Source: Klebsormidium nitens (taxonomy: Eukaryota > Streptophyta > Klebsormidiophyceae > Klebsormidiales > Klebsormidiaceae). From it: a stretch of DNA of 64,000 nt. Both the position numbers and the translations under genes were made by a program. Of the stretch, positions 46,177 through 58,088 are shown piece after piece; position 1 is the stretch's first letter; each line of letters begins with the position of its first letter. The notes under the pieces are model-generated. The model was not told where the DNA came from. It saw only the letters and a list, made by a program, of their open reading frames with translations, and ran no database searches. Location of the stretch: the NCBI GenBank assembly GCA_000708835.1, contig DF236967.1:335015-399014 (forward strand), written 5' to 3'.

Positions 46177-47285
46177 GTTGGATTCGAGGTTTCGAAGCAG
46201 ATAAGGTCAGGGGAAAAGCGCTGTCCATAATCTCTTAAGTCAAGAGCACAGGTGAAACCGAATTTTACTGCGACTATTTATAGACTGTCGCGAACTTGAC
46301 TAGTCCCAGTACTGGTTGAAGAGCATCGTTCGTGGGTTATAACCAAGGTATAGGATAAGAGCTCCGGGACTGTTCAAAGACTTCGAAGCCGTGCACTTGC
46401 GGCAATATTCTTTACTGGCAGCGTTGCCGATTGCCGGGTCTGACAGTAAGGCTGGGTAAGCTGGTCAATGAGGTCGTCGGTCGCAAATGTTGGAATGTTA
46501 AGTCCTGCTCAAATGTTCCGAGTTCAGCAGTCTGCCCTCATTCTCAGCAGACCGCTCAGAAGGGCTTGCATGAGATAAGGTTCATTGAAAACTTATTAAA
46601 GCTAGTGCAATGTGCACGATCAGACGCTGACAAAAGTGGGGGCCTTGCTAGACTTAACGTGACGCGCGTGTAAAATACCAGCTAGTAATTTTACATAAAC
46701 CTCGTGCTGGCGCGCTCGCTTGATTCGATCCTTTCAGCCAATGCAGTAAGTTCGTTGTATACAATGCACAGCTTATAGCCGGCCATGCATGACTGCCCGG
46801 CGCGCGCACGTTTAGGCCGGCTAGTACTAATTCGCGCAATTGGCATCGAATTTTCTCAGGCAAGATCAAGGTACGCATGAGGTAGTATAATCCGCTATGC
46901 GTCGATGTCCGATCGGACATGACATGTCCTGAGTAGTAGGTATAAGACATGCACATCCTTGCATCATGCATAAAAGTGTGCACCGGTCGCGGGCACACTG
47001 ACGTGACGTATACCACGAATCCAATAAATCATAAATGCCAGCATGCATCGCAGCTAGATCGTGGCAGTCACGTACATGATCATGTCTATGGACTGATTGG
47101 ACCGCACTGAGCCGAGTATGAAATAGCAAGCCTGCTATGGTGCAAGCTCGTCACGACTTCTTCACCAGCTATACAGCCAAAAGGTAGCATGTCGAACTAC
47201 AAGACTTTCTGACGTATTCCCAGAACATCCAAGCTCCGACATGCACGAGCTTAGCAGCCAACCAACTTACTCACTAATCTCTGCC
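46177..47285. other. Convergent intergenic region, no gene seen
   Basis: It lies between the stop codons of the MATE gene and RRP4 and must hold both 3' UTRs. The middle part is A/T-richer with scattered CATGCA motifs. I see no supported exon or RNA gene. Confidence 0.5.
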
Positions 47286-49315
47286 CTAGTGATCCATCGG
47301 CTGTGCGTCCCCCTCGGCCTGCCTCCTGTCCGCTTCCCTGTACGCCACCTGCGCCAGAAACTCGGGCCCCAGCATGTCCTTGATCTCCACTCTCAACAGC
47401 CCACTCAAGTTGCACACCTCCACTATCGCAGGGGGGTGAACGGGCAACCCTAGGGCAGCCAGCGCCCGCACCGCGTTTGCTACCCGACACATCCTCTCCC
47501 TCAGCTGCAAATCTACCTGCCCGCTCGGGCCCGCCGCCTCCATACCTTCGTCTTCGTCCCGCCCCCCCGCATCAACCAAGTCTTTCGACCCGATCCAAAC
47601 GTACCCGTTGCACCCAAGAATGATCCCCACGTCCAGGGGGGCCGCCAGAGCCACAAAATGCTGCTTCAGACGCTTGATAAGATATGGTGCGACAGTAACG
47701 AGTTGCCCCCCCTGGAGTTTTCCATACTTGGCGCTTCGGGTGTGGAGCGCAACAGCGCCGTCCCCTTGGTTGATCTGCTGGACCTCGGCGCTGATGAGGT
47801 CGTTTTCCTGGTACAGCTCCCGCATGTTCAGCTCGTCCACGTTGGTGCGCCGCCTGCGGAAAAAACAACCAAAGACGCTTCAAGAGAAGAGTCCTTCAGG
47901 TTTGCGGAGTTAGATTTGGAAAGACCTGTTGGCTATAAACGACGGATCTAAGGGGCAAAGAAAGTCTTTGAAAGCAGCCAGCTCTGGATGAGAATCGGGA
48001 CAATGAGGAGTCGGATCAAAAACCTAGGACCTACGAAAGCAAGGAGCGTACAAACAATGATTAACAGATACAAAAGGAGCACAAGGGGGCTTTACTCAAT
48101 ATCACTATTTTGTCAAGTATGCAACCAAACATGGGCACCCAAAGGTCTTCCAAAAGGACAGCGGAGAGGATCTAGCCCTCCATGACAAACAGACGCAGCC
48201 CTCAGATGCGCAATTCGAAGACCTCCTCGTCAGATGAGACGGCGCCACTTTGGTGCCTCACCTCTGAACCCCGCCAGGCAGGTTCACAGACGCGAGCAGA
48301 AGCGCGGCGTCCTGCTTCCCGTTGACGTCCATCTTCCACCGCTTCTGGGCCACCTCCGTGACCCTCCCCACCACCACATCACCCACCTGAAACAACGAGT
48401 CAGATATTGTTGCTGCGCTGAAATGATAATTGGTATTCCTTTCACTGCTGTCTGGGCTAGCGCCACACAGGCGCTCGCTTCATACCTCAGATAAAATCGG
48501 CGCCCTTCGCAAATGAAAACACCTTTCAATGATAACTGCACCCGCACGAGAACGTTGTGTCGCACAATTCGCTCTTCTCGAAGATCGTGGCTCTGCTTCA
48601 TCTGCAGATTGTCCCTAGTACTTTGATCTAGCCGTTCAGATCCCCTGGCGCCTACCAAGCTTACTTGAAGGGCTGGAATGAGGAGATGAAGAAATCCATC
48701 ACTAAAGCACGATGCAGCAACTGAATCCTTAGCTTGACGCCGATGAAGGCAGGTGCGAAACTAGGCAGGCCAAACACCGCCAGGTCAAAAACACATGAGA
48801 GTTCAGAAATACTGAATCTAACAACGTAAGGTGACTACACAACAATGCCCAGACGCGCGCACCGCCATACGCAATCGACCTCCTTTTGATACGTCAGCTG
48901 TCGGAAGAAGTGATCCTGCAGCCACTTGGACCGACCAGACCCACGCGCATTGTTCGCAAATCCTGTATCAGCATTGCAACTGTTCGTAAGCGCCCTGCAA
49001 GCCTAACAAGTGCCGCTTACTGCACAGCAATCCGCGCACCTGCGCTGTGTAGCGTCCCTTGAGGGCCCTGACAGACACCAGCTTGTTCACCCGCTCCACC
49101 AACCCGCACACTGTCGCCTGCAGCTGCGCCTCCCCCGCCATCATCGTTCCGTGCCCCTTCATGACACCGCCCTCTGCATCGGCCCCCAAGTCTATGGCAT
49201 CCCCCAAGCATACCAGAGGCAAAGACGCTGTGCTGCTCTGCAGAATGGCCTGCGCCTCCGCCAATTTGGCTGCCGCCTCATCTAGGCTGGGGGCCGGCCC
49301 CTCGGGCTGCAGCAT
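47286..49315 (-). CDS. RRP4: RRP4, cap subunit of the RNA exosome
   Basis: Rrp4 is one of the three S1/KH cap proteins of the exosome, which guides RNA into the 3'-5' decay and processing channel in nucleus and cytoplasm. Three coding exons, 49040-49315, 48262-48386 and 47286-47853, join in phase to 322 residues, the usual size. The N-terminal domain shows KGHGTMMAGEAQLQATVCG and VERVNKLVSVRALKGRY. The S1 domain shows GDVVVGRVTEVAQKRW and LASVNLPGGVQRRR, followed by VDELNMRELYQENDLISAEV. The KH domain has the divergent GxNGxxWIG motif (GCNGYVWIGSKD), and the protein ends soon after the helix DMLGPEFLAQVA. The ATG at 49315 sits eight bases after a TTTTTTCAG, so a 5' UTR intron is possible. The acidic linker after the KH motif is longer and more charged than I would expect. 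Confidence 0.95.
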
Positions 49316-50168
49316 TGATGCTGAAAAAATTTAGAAAGATCGAATGCGACCCAAAGAACCAGCTGCGCGCGACTGCTTTGCACTTTTGGGCTGTAATGTA
49401 ACAAACAAAGGGAGCAATCTGCTGTGGTGCAGTGGACCGAGATGATTTGTTGGGAAATTCAGGTCTCTTCAATCAGCTCCAATAACATCCAACGTCCGCG
49501 CCTTTTGGGAACACAACTGGCCGGTGGATAGAGGGAGGTTCGTCCGCCTGGACACAAGGAGCGCTTTCAAACCACTTTCCCTTCATTCGATCGGCAGTGT
49601 GCGGCCGGACTCTCTAGGACTCCTAGGGTCTCTCTAGCTGCATTGCCCGACATTTAGTGTGTTGCATGTTCATTGTCACTGTCAGTGTCCGCGCAGACGT
49701 GAAGGTTCTGTGAGCTTGCAACGACGGTTGCATATGGTAATGGTCTCCCTTCCCGCCGCCCATACCGTTAGCACCCGCAACCTCAAAACCGGCTCCGTCG
49801 CTTCACCTCGACGGTTGATTCGCTTCGTAGTTGCGTAACCAACAAATCGGACGTTATACGCTTAACTTACGTATCAAGCTATCATGCAAGGCCATGTGGG
49901 GATGCCAATCATTGAGCCGTGCTTGAGCCTCGAGTCAGCTCAGCTCAGAGTCGGAGCCAGTCGGACTCGGAGCTGCATTGACGATGACAATTTCGGACTC
50001 TGATGAGCGCTGTCCTCGAAATCTCCTTGTGAACCCACGGAGGCTGGAACTTGCAAGGCGCCGCTGGAAGCAACGCCCTGTAGGGGGAGCTAGGTAGCTG
50101 GGGTGCAGCTGGCAAACTCCTCGCGTCCTCCTGCCCGTACCACCAACGTCCTCTGACCCGCTCTAATC
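49316..50168. promoter_or_regulatory. Divergent intergenic region between RRP4 and the alpha/beta hydrolase
   Basis: About 0.85 kb lies between two divergent start codons. A short purine/pyrimidine-imperfect stretch near 49925-49975 repeats CAGCTCAG and GTCGGA-like units. No coding exon is supported. Confidence 0.45.
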
Positions 50169-53100
50169 ATGGCGGTCTCGCTGACGCAGCGGCTGGTGGT
50201 CCCCTCCACTGGGGCAGCATTGAGTCCTTATGCGGCCAGCTCAAGCGGCGATAGGGTCCGATCAAAGCGGTCGCATAGGCACCCGGCAGCTGGCATGTCA
50301 CATCCTATCAACCTGTCTTCACCCCACCATAAAATTGGGCCCAGCGGCCCGTCTCGAAACTCTGCGCGTTCTCTAGCAGCTCTCAGAGAAAGTCAACACG
50401 TTTGCTTGCAAGCGCATGGCTTCTTTGGAAGCAAGCTGCCCCTCTCCGCTGACTCGCCAGAAAGTGGCACAACAACAAAGTTTAGAAACATCAGAATGTC
50501 AGCAGCGGGGGGCTCCGGCCGGCCCCACAGCCCAATTGACCCCGTGGAAAGCCCTCGCACTCAGCCTGCGGACAACTTAAGTGATGCGCTTGGGAGAATT
50601 GTGGGTCACCCGAGCGGGTCACTAGTGGGCGCGTTGGCCGTGGCGGCCTGGAAAGGCATCACAAAGAACACGGCTGAGACGGTGGAGCTATTTCGAGATC
50701 TGCCGCCATCAGATTTGACTGGTGAGTCTTTCATGTGTATGGCCTTCCATGCTGCTTAGCGGTCACTGATGTGAGAGTTCTGATCGGCGTGGCCTTTTGT
50801 TTTTGACTCTAAGAAGACAGGTTTATTAGCAGCAGACTGATGCAGCTCCAATAAACCTGTTCTTTCCGGTTTCATAGTGAAAATCCAGAACGAGTTGTTT
50901 CCCCTGTAAACGACATCTGTGATTGGTATCTGTTAGTTTAATCCTGAGAACCGCGCACAGTGAGCACTTCGAGTTGCTTTCAAGTGCCTTTTGGCCGGTC
51001 CCGCCACTGCCCCAGTCTTTGATACACAACCTCTATCAGTTGGTCAAACAGTGGTCACATGGTGTTGCCCCTCTCGATCTTCGCGTTGCCACCACCAATC
51101 TTCTGGCAACAAGAAGGTTTCAGTAGTATAATGTCTCTTCATCCGGTGGTCGCAGACACAGTGGCGCCGGAGGCCCTGGCGGACCCTGACAGCAAGTTTG
51201 TGGATGTGGGCAAAGTGAGAGTGCACTACAAGGAGTACACAAAACAGGGCCTCTCGCCAACAGAGGCGCAGCGGTTACCTACTATCCTGCTCCTTCATGG
51301 ATTCGCGGGCAGGTGATGTACTCATAGAGCACTCTTAAGTTTGAGAAATTACGGGTTTGCTTCCCATGCTTGATAGATGTGATTGATGAGACTTGGGGCG
51401 ATTCTTTGTACTTTTCGTGAGTGCCCTCTGCTGACGACGTACGTTCCAGGTTGAGGGCAGAAAGGGCACAGCAAGGATTGAAATTGATTACAGTGCCTTC
51501 TTGTTGATCTTTCCCATTATCTTCACGAAAGACCGCGAGCCCTCACAGATTACAGAGCGAATTTATGTCCACGTCTTGGCAGCAACGAACTTTTCCAGGA
51601 ACACTCATCATTGCCAATCGTCTGTCTACTTTTTCCGCCTCTGTTAGAGTCTTTTCAGGCCTTCCAAGATTGTAGTTCAGGGGCCCAACCCTCAGAGCAG
51701 CTTCTCAAGTGTTCTGAGTGATTCGCTTTAGGTTCTTGCGTTTGCAGTTCACTCTGCGACCAGGTTATTCATCCAATATCTTCCTTTTTGCAGTACCTGG
51801 TCATTCCGTAAAGTGATGGCGGACATGGCTGAGGCTCTAGACGGCCACCGGGTCATCGCCTTTGACCGGCCCCCGTTCGGCCTGACTAGCAGGTGGGTTC
51901 CGCACTCTTATTCGACCCGCGAAGCGATTCGTGGTTGAAACGTGGTTCTTCTATGCGGCGGTGGCAATGCTAGCAGCAATTATCCTACTCCATTTCGCAG
52001 CCCCAACCGGTTGTGACTCGCATAGGCTGATCATGCACTTCTCAGCTCAAGAGAGGCTCCCATCATCGAGCTGTATAATCCAGCCTGCCTCTCTGATTGA
52101 TAATTGAAAATAATGATTCCACGGTGTGTGATTCCCATCTGGCGGACAAGCTATATGCGTAGGGATGACCTATGTTGGAATTTTCGGACGCTGTCTGCAG
52201 GCCTTTGGACGTCCAGCCGGGCGCTCCGGACAACCCGTACACGGCGGAGGGGGCTGCTCGGCTGATGCTGGCTCTGATGGACACGTTGAAAATCGACAAG
52301 GCCGTCGCCATGGGGTGAGCAGGCTATCCCCTTTGTCATCTGTTGCGCCTCTTTCCCGCCCCTCCACCCTTTAGAGTCCTCTGACGGTGCTCGGGCGCTA
52401 GCTTGCAAAGATGGACGAATCACGCAATTGGATGCTTCTTGTCAGCAGCTGATTATGAGACACGGTGACGACGTGAGGGAGCATATCAACGTCTTTCATT
52501 GGTGGTAGAGGCACACTAGTGTCGATTGTGCTCTTGGTACTTTGAAAATCGTCTCTCCGCTTTGCCTGGCCTCACTTGCAAGCTTCAGAAGTATAGTTCG
52601 TATACCACAGGCATGAAACGGGAAGTACAGTTTGTATACCACAGGCATGAAACGGGAGCACTGATCATGGCCCCCCTGATTTTTCGCAGGCACTCAGCGG
52701 GTGCGCCCATTGTGCTTGACGCCGCCCTTCTGGCCCCCGAGCGTATAACGGCGCTCGGCCTCCTTGCACCGGCCGTGTTCGTGGACAAGTCGGCACTCTC
52801 CCGAGGAGGGCTGTACGCGCAGGTTGGCGTTGCTGACAGAGGGTTTGGGTGCTTTGTTTGCTTCGTCAATACCGACCCGTTGCTGCCTTCAAGTGCGTTC
52901 TCGGCTCTTGGCGCTTTCAATCGGGTTGATTTTGACTCATCGCATATCTGCGGGTTTCGGGTCATCGTTTGGTGTAAAACCCGTTCAAGTCAGCAAGCGC
53001 CTTGTCACATGAAGAAGCAGGCGAGTCGCCGAAACGCAGCCGTTTGCTTGCACAAGGTACGGCTGTCGGATACGCATCTACAGCCTCTGTACGATTTTGT

Positions 53101-55572
53101 AAGCCGAACGCCTTCATTTTCGTCAGACATTGAGCATCTCTTCGTTTTTGCTATGTGCAGCTCCGGTTGTTGTACACTCGCGCCCTGCTCAGCACTCCCG
53201 GCGTGGGCCTGAATTACATTCGTCAGATGGTAAGAACTCAGCGCCTGACCTTACCTTCTTTTACACTTGTATGTGTTGCTTCAATGTGTGTTGCTTAAAT
53301 GAGAGGGCAATACGCTTGCTAAACGAGAGGGCAACAGGGAACGAGATTGACATGGTCCGGACACATTTTTGGACCGTCGTTACCCTCGATTGCGTTGAGA
53401 GCTGCGAAGACGGCGCATAATTAGCCAGGAGTGGTCGTTGATTGTTCGCACGTCGGCCTCATCGGGCAACAATATGAGCAAGCTGAGCGCCAGATACGTA
53501 AGTTGGTGTCATCTACCGGCTTGCCTTTCGCCTTTCTCGTCTCAACAACACTCATGCTAAAATCAAGAACGCAATCTTTCATTGCGGTGCAGTACCGAAA
53601 GCGGCGGGCGGAAGTAAACAAAGGCGCAATGACGTATGCTGATGCCGACAAGGTCACGAACGAGGTGAGGGACGACCTTTTTTGGAAGCATGCCTCCGAA
53701 GGTCGAGCATTCTCTTGTTCAGAAGTTTCGAGGATCACAAGGTTTTGTCGTTCTGCTCGCCAGGAATTCTTTTTCCTCGTTGAAAAAAACTGGTTGAGGC
53801 GAAAGACGCCGCATGAAGGCCATTGGGAGTCTATCGCGAGCGACAGTCTTGACGGTCAGGGGCCTCAGTGGAAGCTCGTTTGTAGGTGCCGCGACATGCT
53901 TCCTTCTTTCCGAGAAGCTCTAATGAATGCACCAATGTCCATTCAGAAAGCCCAACCTGCGGGCCTTTTAAGGGTTGCGATTGACGAGGGGATAGTTCAC
54001 TTCTTCTGGAGAAAACCGAAGTCGATTTTGTTCTGTTGCCTCCTCTTTCGATACCGCTGGAAGAAGACGGCTGTCACGTCTCCCCTGCAGGACATCGAGG
54101 GTTACCTGAAGCCCATGATGGCTCACGACTGGGACCGCGCGTCGCTCCTCCAGTTCCAGAGCTTCGGCTTCGAGCCTGTGGGCGACCGCATCAAAGACCT
54201 CAAAGTGCCCGGTACGTACTGCGGCCTCTGGGCTGACTTTTGCACTGAGCTTCACATTTGTGTGCGGTTCAAATGTGCGGTTCTGATGCAATGCCCAAGT
54301 AGGCTGTGCTTACCGATTCCGCTAATGACCGCCTCGTTTAGGCGGACTCTTTTTGTTAAGCACGTAGATCGGGCGAAGTGGACGCCCTGCAGCCTCGTGC
54401 GTTGGCAGCCTACGTGGCCCTGCGCTACGTGCGCTGCTAGAATGCAACCAGCACAATGGATTTCGCTGGACCACAGGATATTGCAGAAGCCTCTTTTGGC
54501 GGGCCAGTGTTTTCGCACGTTCTGTCAAACGATCAACGCTTTTGAGGTTGAGAGTGCGGAGGACGCACCTTAAGCCAGCAGGAAAACCTGGCAGACACCG
54601 CGTCTCAGGCGTTCATGTTCTCTTCGCACTAGTCAAAGCCGATTACAATGCACCACAGGACTCGTTGAAGGAGGAGCGCCCGGTCCGAAACAGAAGCTTG
54701 TTGGTATGCAGCCATTTTGACGGTGCCACGCGTATTGGTCGTGCAGTGCTGATTCTGCAAGGCGACTTGGACAAGGCCGTCCCCGTGCAGGCCGCCCGCT
54801 CGCTTGCCGCCGTTCTCCGTGACGTCACGGAGACGTCATACGTGGAACTAAATAACTGCGGACATCAGCCAATGGTAAGTCACCGGACTTCCTTCGCATT
54901 CTTACATTTCAACATGAACTTTGTCAGTGCGTTCCATCTGGATTGGTTGACTTTGACGGCCGAGACTTGAGGCAGTCCCAAGCGGTCGTTGGTTGATTCA
55001 GCTGGCATGCTGGTACCCATCGAACGTATGAGATAAAGATCTGCTTTTTGGACCGCAAGCCGTTAATATAAACGACCGTGGCCGCCAAGAAGCTGATTTC
55101 TTGCGTTTCTGGCAGAGCGTTAAGTTGAGAGATGCATCCGTTCACCGAAAAAAGATTAAGGTGTTTATCCGAGACGCCGGTTCCAAGCCGCTGAAGCTGC
55201 TCGTTCAGCGACGCCTGTCAGAAGGGGAAAATTTGAAAAACATCAGCTCGAGGGAAGACGATTTCGGGGATGTTTTGGAAGCGGGGCCAGGAAACAAGTG
55301 CTGGCTGCGAGTCTCCCTGACGGGCATCGGCTTGGTGATCCAGTTTCTGAATTGCTTTTTTTTACTGAACCGGTTGTAACTTGTACACATCTATTTCGCA
55401 GGAGGAGTTTCCCGAGGTCTTCGTTGAGAAGGTCACCGACTTTCTGCAATCGCTCCCCGACAAAGTGCCAGCTGCGCGCGCCACCCCAAGAAGGGACATT
55501 GATCTCGAGACGCGAGTGCCGGTCCTTGGACCGGACGTGACGTCAGTCGAGGCTGCGCCTACGTCACTGTAA
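50169..55572 (+). CDS. Alpha/beta hydrolase-fold protein, probably plastid-targeted
   Basis: A serine hydrolase of unknown substrate. Ten exons, all phase-consistent: 50169-50721, 51156-51312, 51794-51892, 52201-52314, 52690-52822, 53161-53229, 53593-53664, 54091-54211, 54747-54874 and 55402-55572; 538 residues. The fold is shown by the oxyanion-region strand TILLLHGFAGS, by VIAFDRPPFGLTSRP and by the nucleophile elbow GHSAGA, with Ser310. The acid is Asp448 in LILQGDLDKAVP, and the base is His479 in NNCGHQP, so the triad is complete. The first 150 residues are Ser/Ala/Arg-rich with few acidic residues at the start (MAVSLTQRLVVPSTGAALSP), typical of a chloroplast transit peptide. The C-terminal tail after the last helix is extended and unstructured. 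The resemblance is to plant AB-hydrolase-1 proteins of plastids; a chlorophyll or lipid ester substrate would be a guess. Confidence 0.9.
52600..52667. repeat. 34-bp tandem duplication in a hydrolase intron
   Basis: Two copies start at 52600 and 52634, each containing GTATACCACAGGCATGAAAC. They end about 22 bases before the acceptor of the exon at 52690, and so overlap the probable branch-point region. Confidence 0.88.
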
Positions 55573-57115
55573 AGCAGCACCTACACTCATTCATTTGTAC
55601 ATTCTTTGTAAAGAAGCTTCCGAGTCGACGCCCCGACTCGGCTGTGATATAGCTGCCGGCCGCAATACCGCTTTGCATAAGCTTGCAAAAACGCCACGGA
55701 ACGAGATCAGGCTTGGGCATAGATTTACATACACGTTGCAGAACGCAATCTGGTTGAACACTTCGCTTGAAATGAAGCACTAAAGTAACGTCTTGGAGCA
55801 CGGTTTGTAGAGCCTGTGTAAGACTTGCCTCTGCATGGATTGGACCAATTCAGGAAGTTGATTTCGTGCGTGGTTGGACAGGCAGGCCGGCCGCTTGCAG
55901 TGACCCGCTGTGAGCGAGGTGCTCTGGCCGTTGCTCGCGGGTCACTGCATGTGTGAAGCGGTGTCCGTCAAGATTCGCAGAGGAACAAGCAAGTCGGAAA
56001 TGCTTATTCGTCACCCAGGGCGTAAGGGTACCCAAGGTGCGCGTTCTTCGGTTGTACAATCTCGGCTGCAGGCTTGGTAAGGCCGTGCAACAGTTTCTCG
56101 TCCAAATGTGAATGCGATGTATACCATGGGTATCTGGCAAGCTGAGAAAAGCATGTCAGCGAGTCAGTTGCGCAGCTCCGGCTCATGAATATACTCTTCG
56201 TTATGTATTACAGTCGACCGAAGTCCCCCTTAATATGGTCAATCGTAGGAATTCAATTCAGGCTTACATATATCATTGAGGCTCAATTGGCATGCATACC
56301 GCGAACTGGCCGCCTCAATGGCCTGCAACTGTTGCGAATCTGCTCAATCTGGATTACGGACTTGAGTTAACCAATACCGTCATATAGGACACACATGATG
56401 ATCCAAAACTATCCGACAGTCGGACATGGCGCAACAACATATTAGCTTTATGCAACAGCAGATCAATCATAAAGACTCCTGAACGGCTGATGAAAGCATG
56501 TGCGCTACAACAACATCGAAGTTCTTGCATACTTTCGCTCTTTTCACTGTCTATCCGGGGCAGCTTAAGTATATACTGCGATTGGAACGTTTCCCTGAGC
56601 GTCTGGACTTCCGCGATAATTGGAACCCTTTTGACAACAGAGATTTGGGCACATGTGCAGATCGACACAATTGTAGACCGGCAGCCGTGATTGTAGCATG
56701 ACAAATAGGAGCAAAAGGTAGATCACACTAGATGGTACATGCTTCATAAAATTCATCTGCTTATCCCGGCCAGTACAAAGTGACCTCCATCAAGCTTTGC
56801 TTGATTTGGCGCTCAATGCTGGGTCCTGCTTGTTTACACATTATATCAGCAACTGCATTTCCTGACGAGCTTGGGGACTGCCCTTAGACTGGGGCGTCTT
56901 TTCACTTACCCTCGACGGGTGTCGCAGGCTGATATCTGCTAGAGTACAATCACTGCATGCATCCGCTACACGCAAAGCCCTCACTAAGGGATAGTCTTTG
57001 CCGGTGCCACACCAACATACCACCTTCATTTTGACCACAAACTATAGTAACATGGTACATTGTGACCTGTTCTAACCCTTCTCTGGCGTCAAAAAGACGA
57101 ATCCATTTCAAGTCC
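55573..57115. other. Convergent intergenic region, no gene seen
   Basis: It lies between the stop codons of the hydrolase (plus) and the small protein at 57116 (minus). ORFs of 60-116 codons occur on both strands (for example 56354-56704 minus) without recognisable domains or splice support. It contains both 3' UTRs and nothing else I can name. Confidence 0.45.
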
Positions 57116-57463
57116 TCAGTCCGCTGTCTGCAGCTCTGGCTTAACGCCCGCCTCATCCTTCGCAGTACCCTCCTTGATTTGCTTCTCCATCTCTGCAACC
57201 TCTGGTGACTGCTTCCGCCCCTGTTCTGCCAATTCCTCAACTTTGTGATCCTCTATGTTGCTATCCTTAATCGCTGTCTTAGTGCTCTTTGTGAGCCTTT
57301 CCCCAACAGTTCCCCCATCATCGTCCTTCAGTGTCTGCCTGCTGCTGCTGAAGCACCGCACCTCGAAGACTCTTGACGTACATGATGCCCACCGCTGAAC
57401 CTGGCCATGCTGCAACGATGTCCCCGCTAGTATTTCTTTGAATGCCCTTCCCAATTGGGCCAT
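57116..57463 (-). CDS. Small hydrophilic protein, probable mitochondrial targeting signal
   Basis: An intronless 115-residue ORF from the ATG at 57463. The first 45 residues contain Arg, Ser and hydrophobic residues without acidic ones after residue 10, ending in RVFEVRCFSSSRQ, which looks like a mitochondrial presequence with a cleavage-like R-C-F-S-S/S. The mature part is rich in Lys, Glu and Thr (VGERLTKSTKTAIKDS, VEELAEQGRKQSPEVAEMEK) and probably helical. I do not recognise a family. It is divergent with the gene at 58089. Composition and length favour a real gene; the lack of introns in an intron-rich neighbourhood argues for some caution. Confidence 0.6.
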   Translation of the reverse strand: MAQLGRAFKEILAGTSLQHGQVQRWASCTSRVFEVRCFSSSRQTLKDDDGGTVGERLTKSTKTAIKDSNIEDHKVEELAEQGRKQSPEVAEMEKQIKEGTAKDEAGVKPELQTAD

Positions 57464-58088
57464 TGGAAAAGGTCCCAGATAGCGTTCAAGCCTCGGACCT
57501 GTTCAAAACTCCTTCGTCCCGTAACGGTGTCAGCTTTGTGATTGAATATACAATCAGCTCCCCACCTCTGAATGCTGTTTCAAAGATGGCCCCACCTTGT
57601 CAGCGTCACCTGAAGCTGGTTATGTGAGGTCACCCTCAACTACTCGCCTGCCGTTCCACCACTTCTGATCAGACTTCACAAGGAGGGTGCTCTGGGACCG
57701 CCTCTGCTCAGTGCTGGCAGGGCGTACCACTGTACCAGCAATTACGCAGAATGCATGCAGACATTGCAGAGTCTAGACTTCCAAGCTGTCCAGAAGATCT
57801 CGAGATCGAATCTAGAGGCTGAGGTTCGCCCACCGCTTGCCACCTCACCAAACTTCCTGGCCCCGAGTCTCAGCCTCCGAAATCCTCGGCCAGCTGCGCC
57901 TCAGTCTGTCTAGCTAGCCCTTGGCGAAGCTTTGTCGGGGGCGCCCAGCTCGGCGCAGGGGCAGCAGAAAAGAGGTGGAACGGATCAGAGTCAGGGCGCA
58001 GGAGGCGTCTTAGATTCCATGGTACTCCTGAGGCCGCTTGCGTGATTTGCCAGCTGCTGTGCATGCACGTAAGCAGGGCTTAGTCAGA
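57464..58088. promoter_or_regulatory. Divergent intergenic region between two small genes
   Basis: About 0.6 kb separates the start codons of the small genes at 57463 (minus) and 58089 (plus). It should hold both promoters. No coding exon is supported. Confidence 0.4.

Noticed and set aside
47251-47490. Minus-strand 79-codon ORF and overlapping plus-strand ORFs over RRP4
   Set aside because: Other frames of the RRP4 last exon, which has clear family sequence.
53431-54573. 380-codon plus-strand ORF
   Set aside because: It reads through introns and a different frame of the alpha/beta hydrolase gene. The true exons in this span (53593-53664, 54091-54211) are confirmed by phase and fold motifs.
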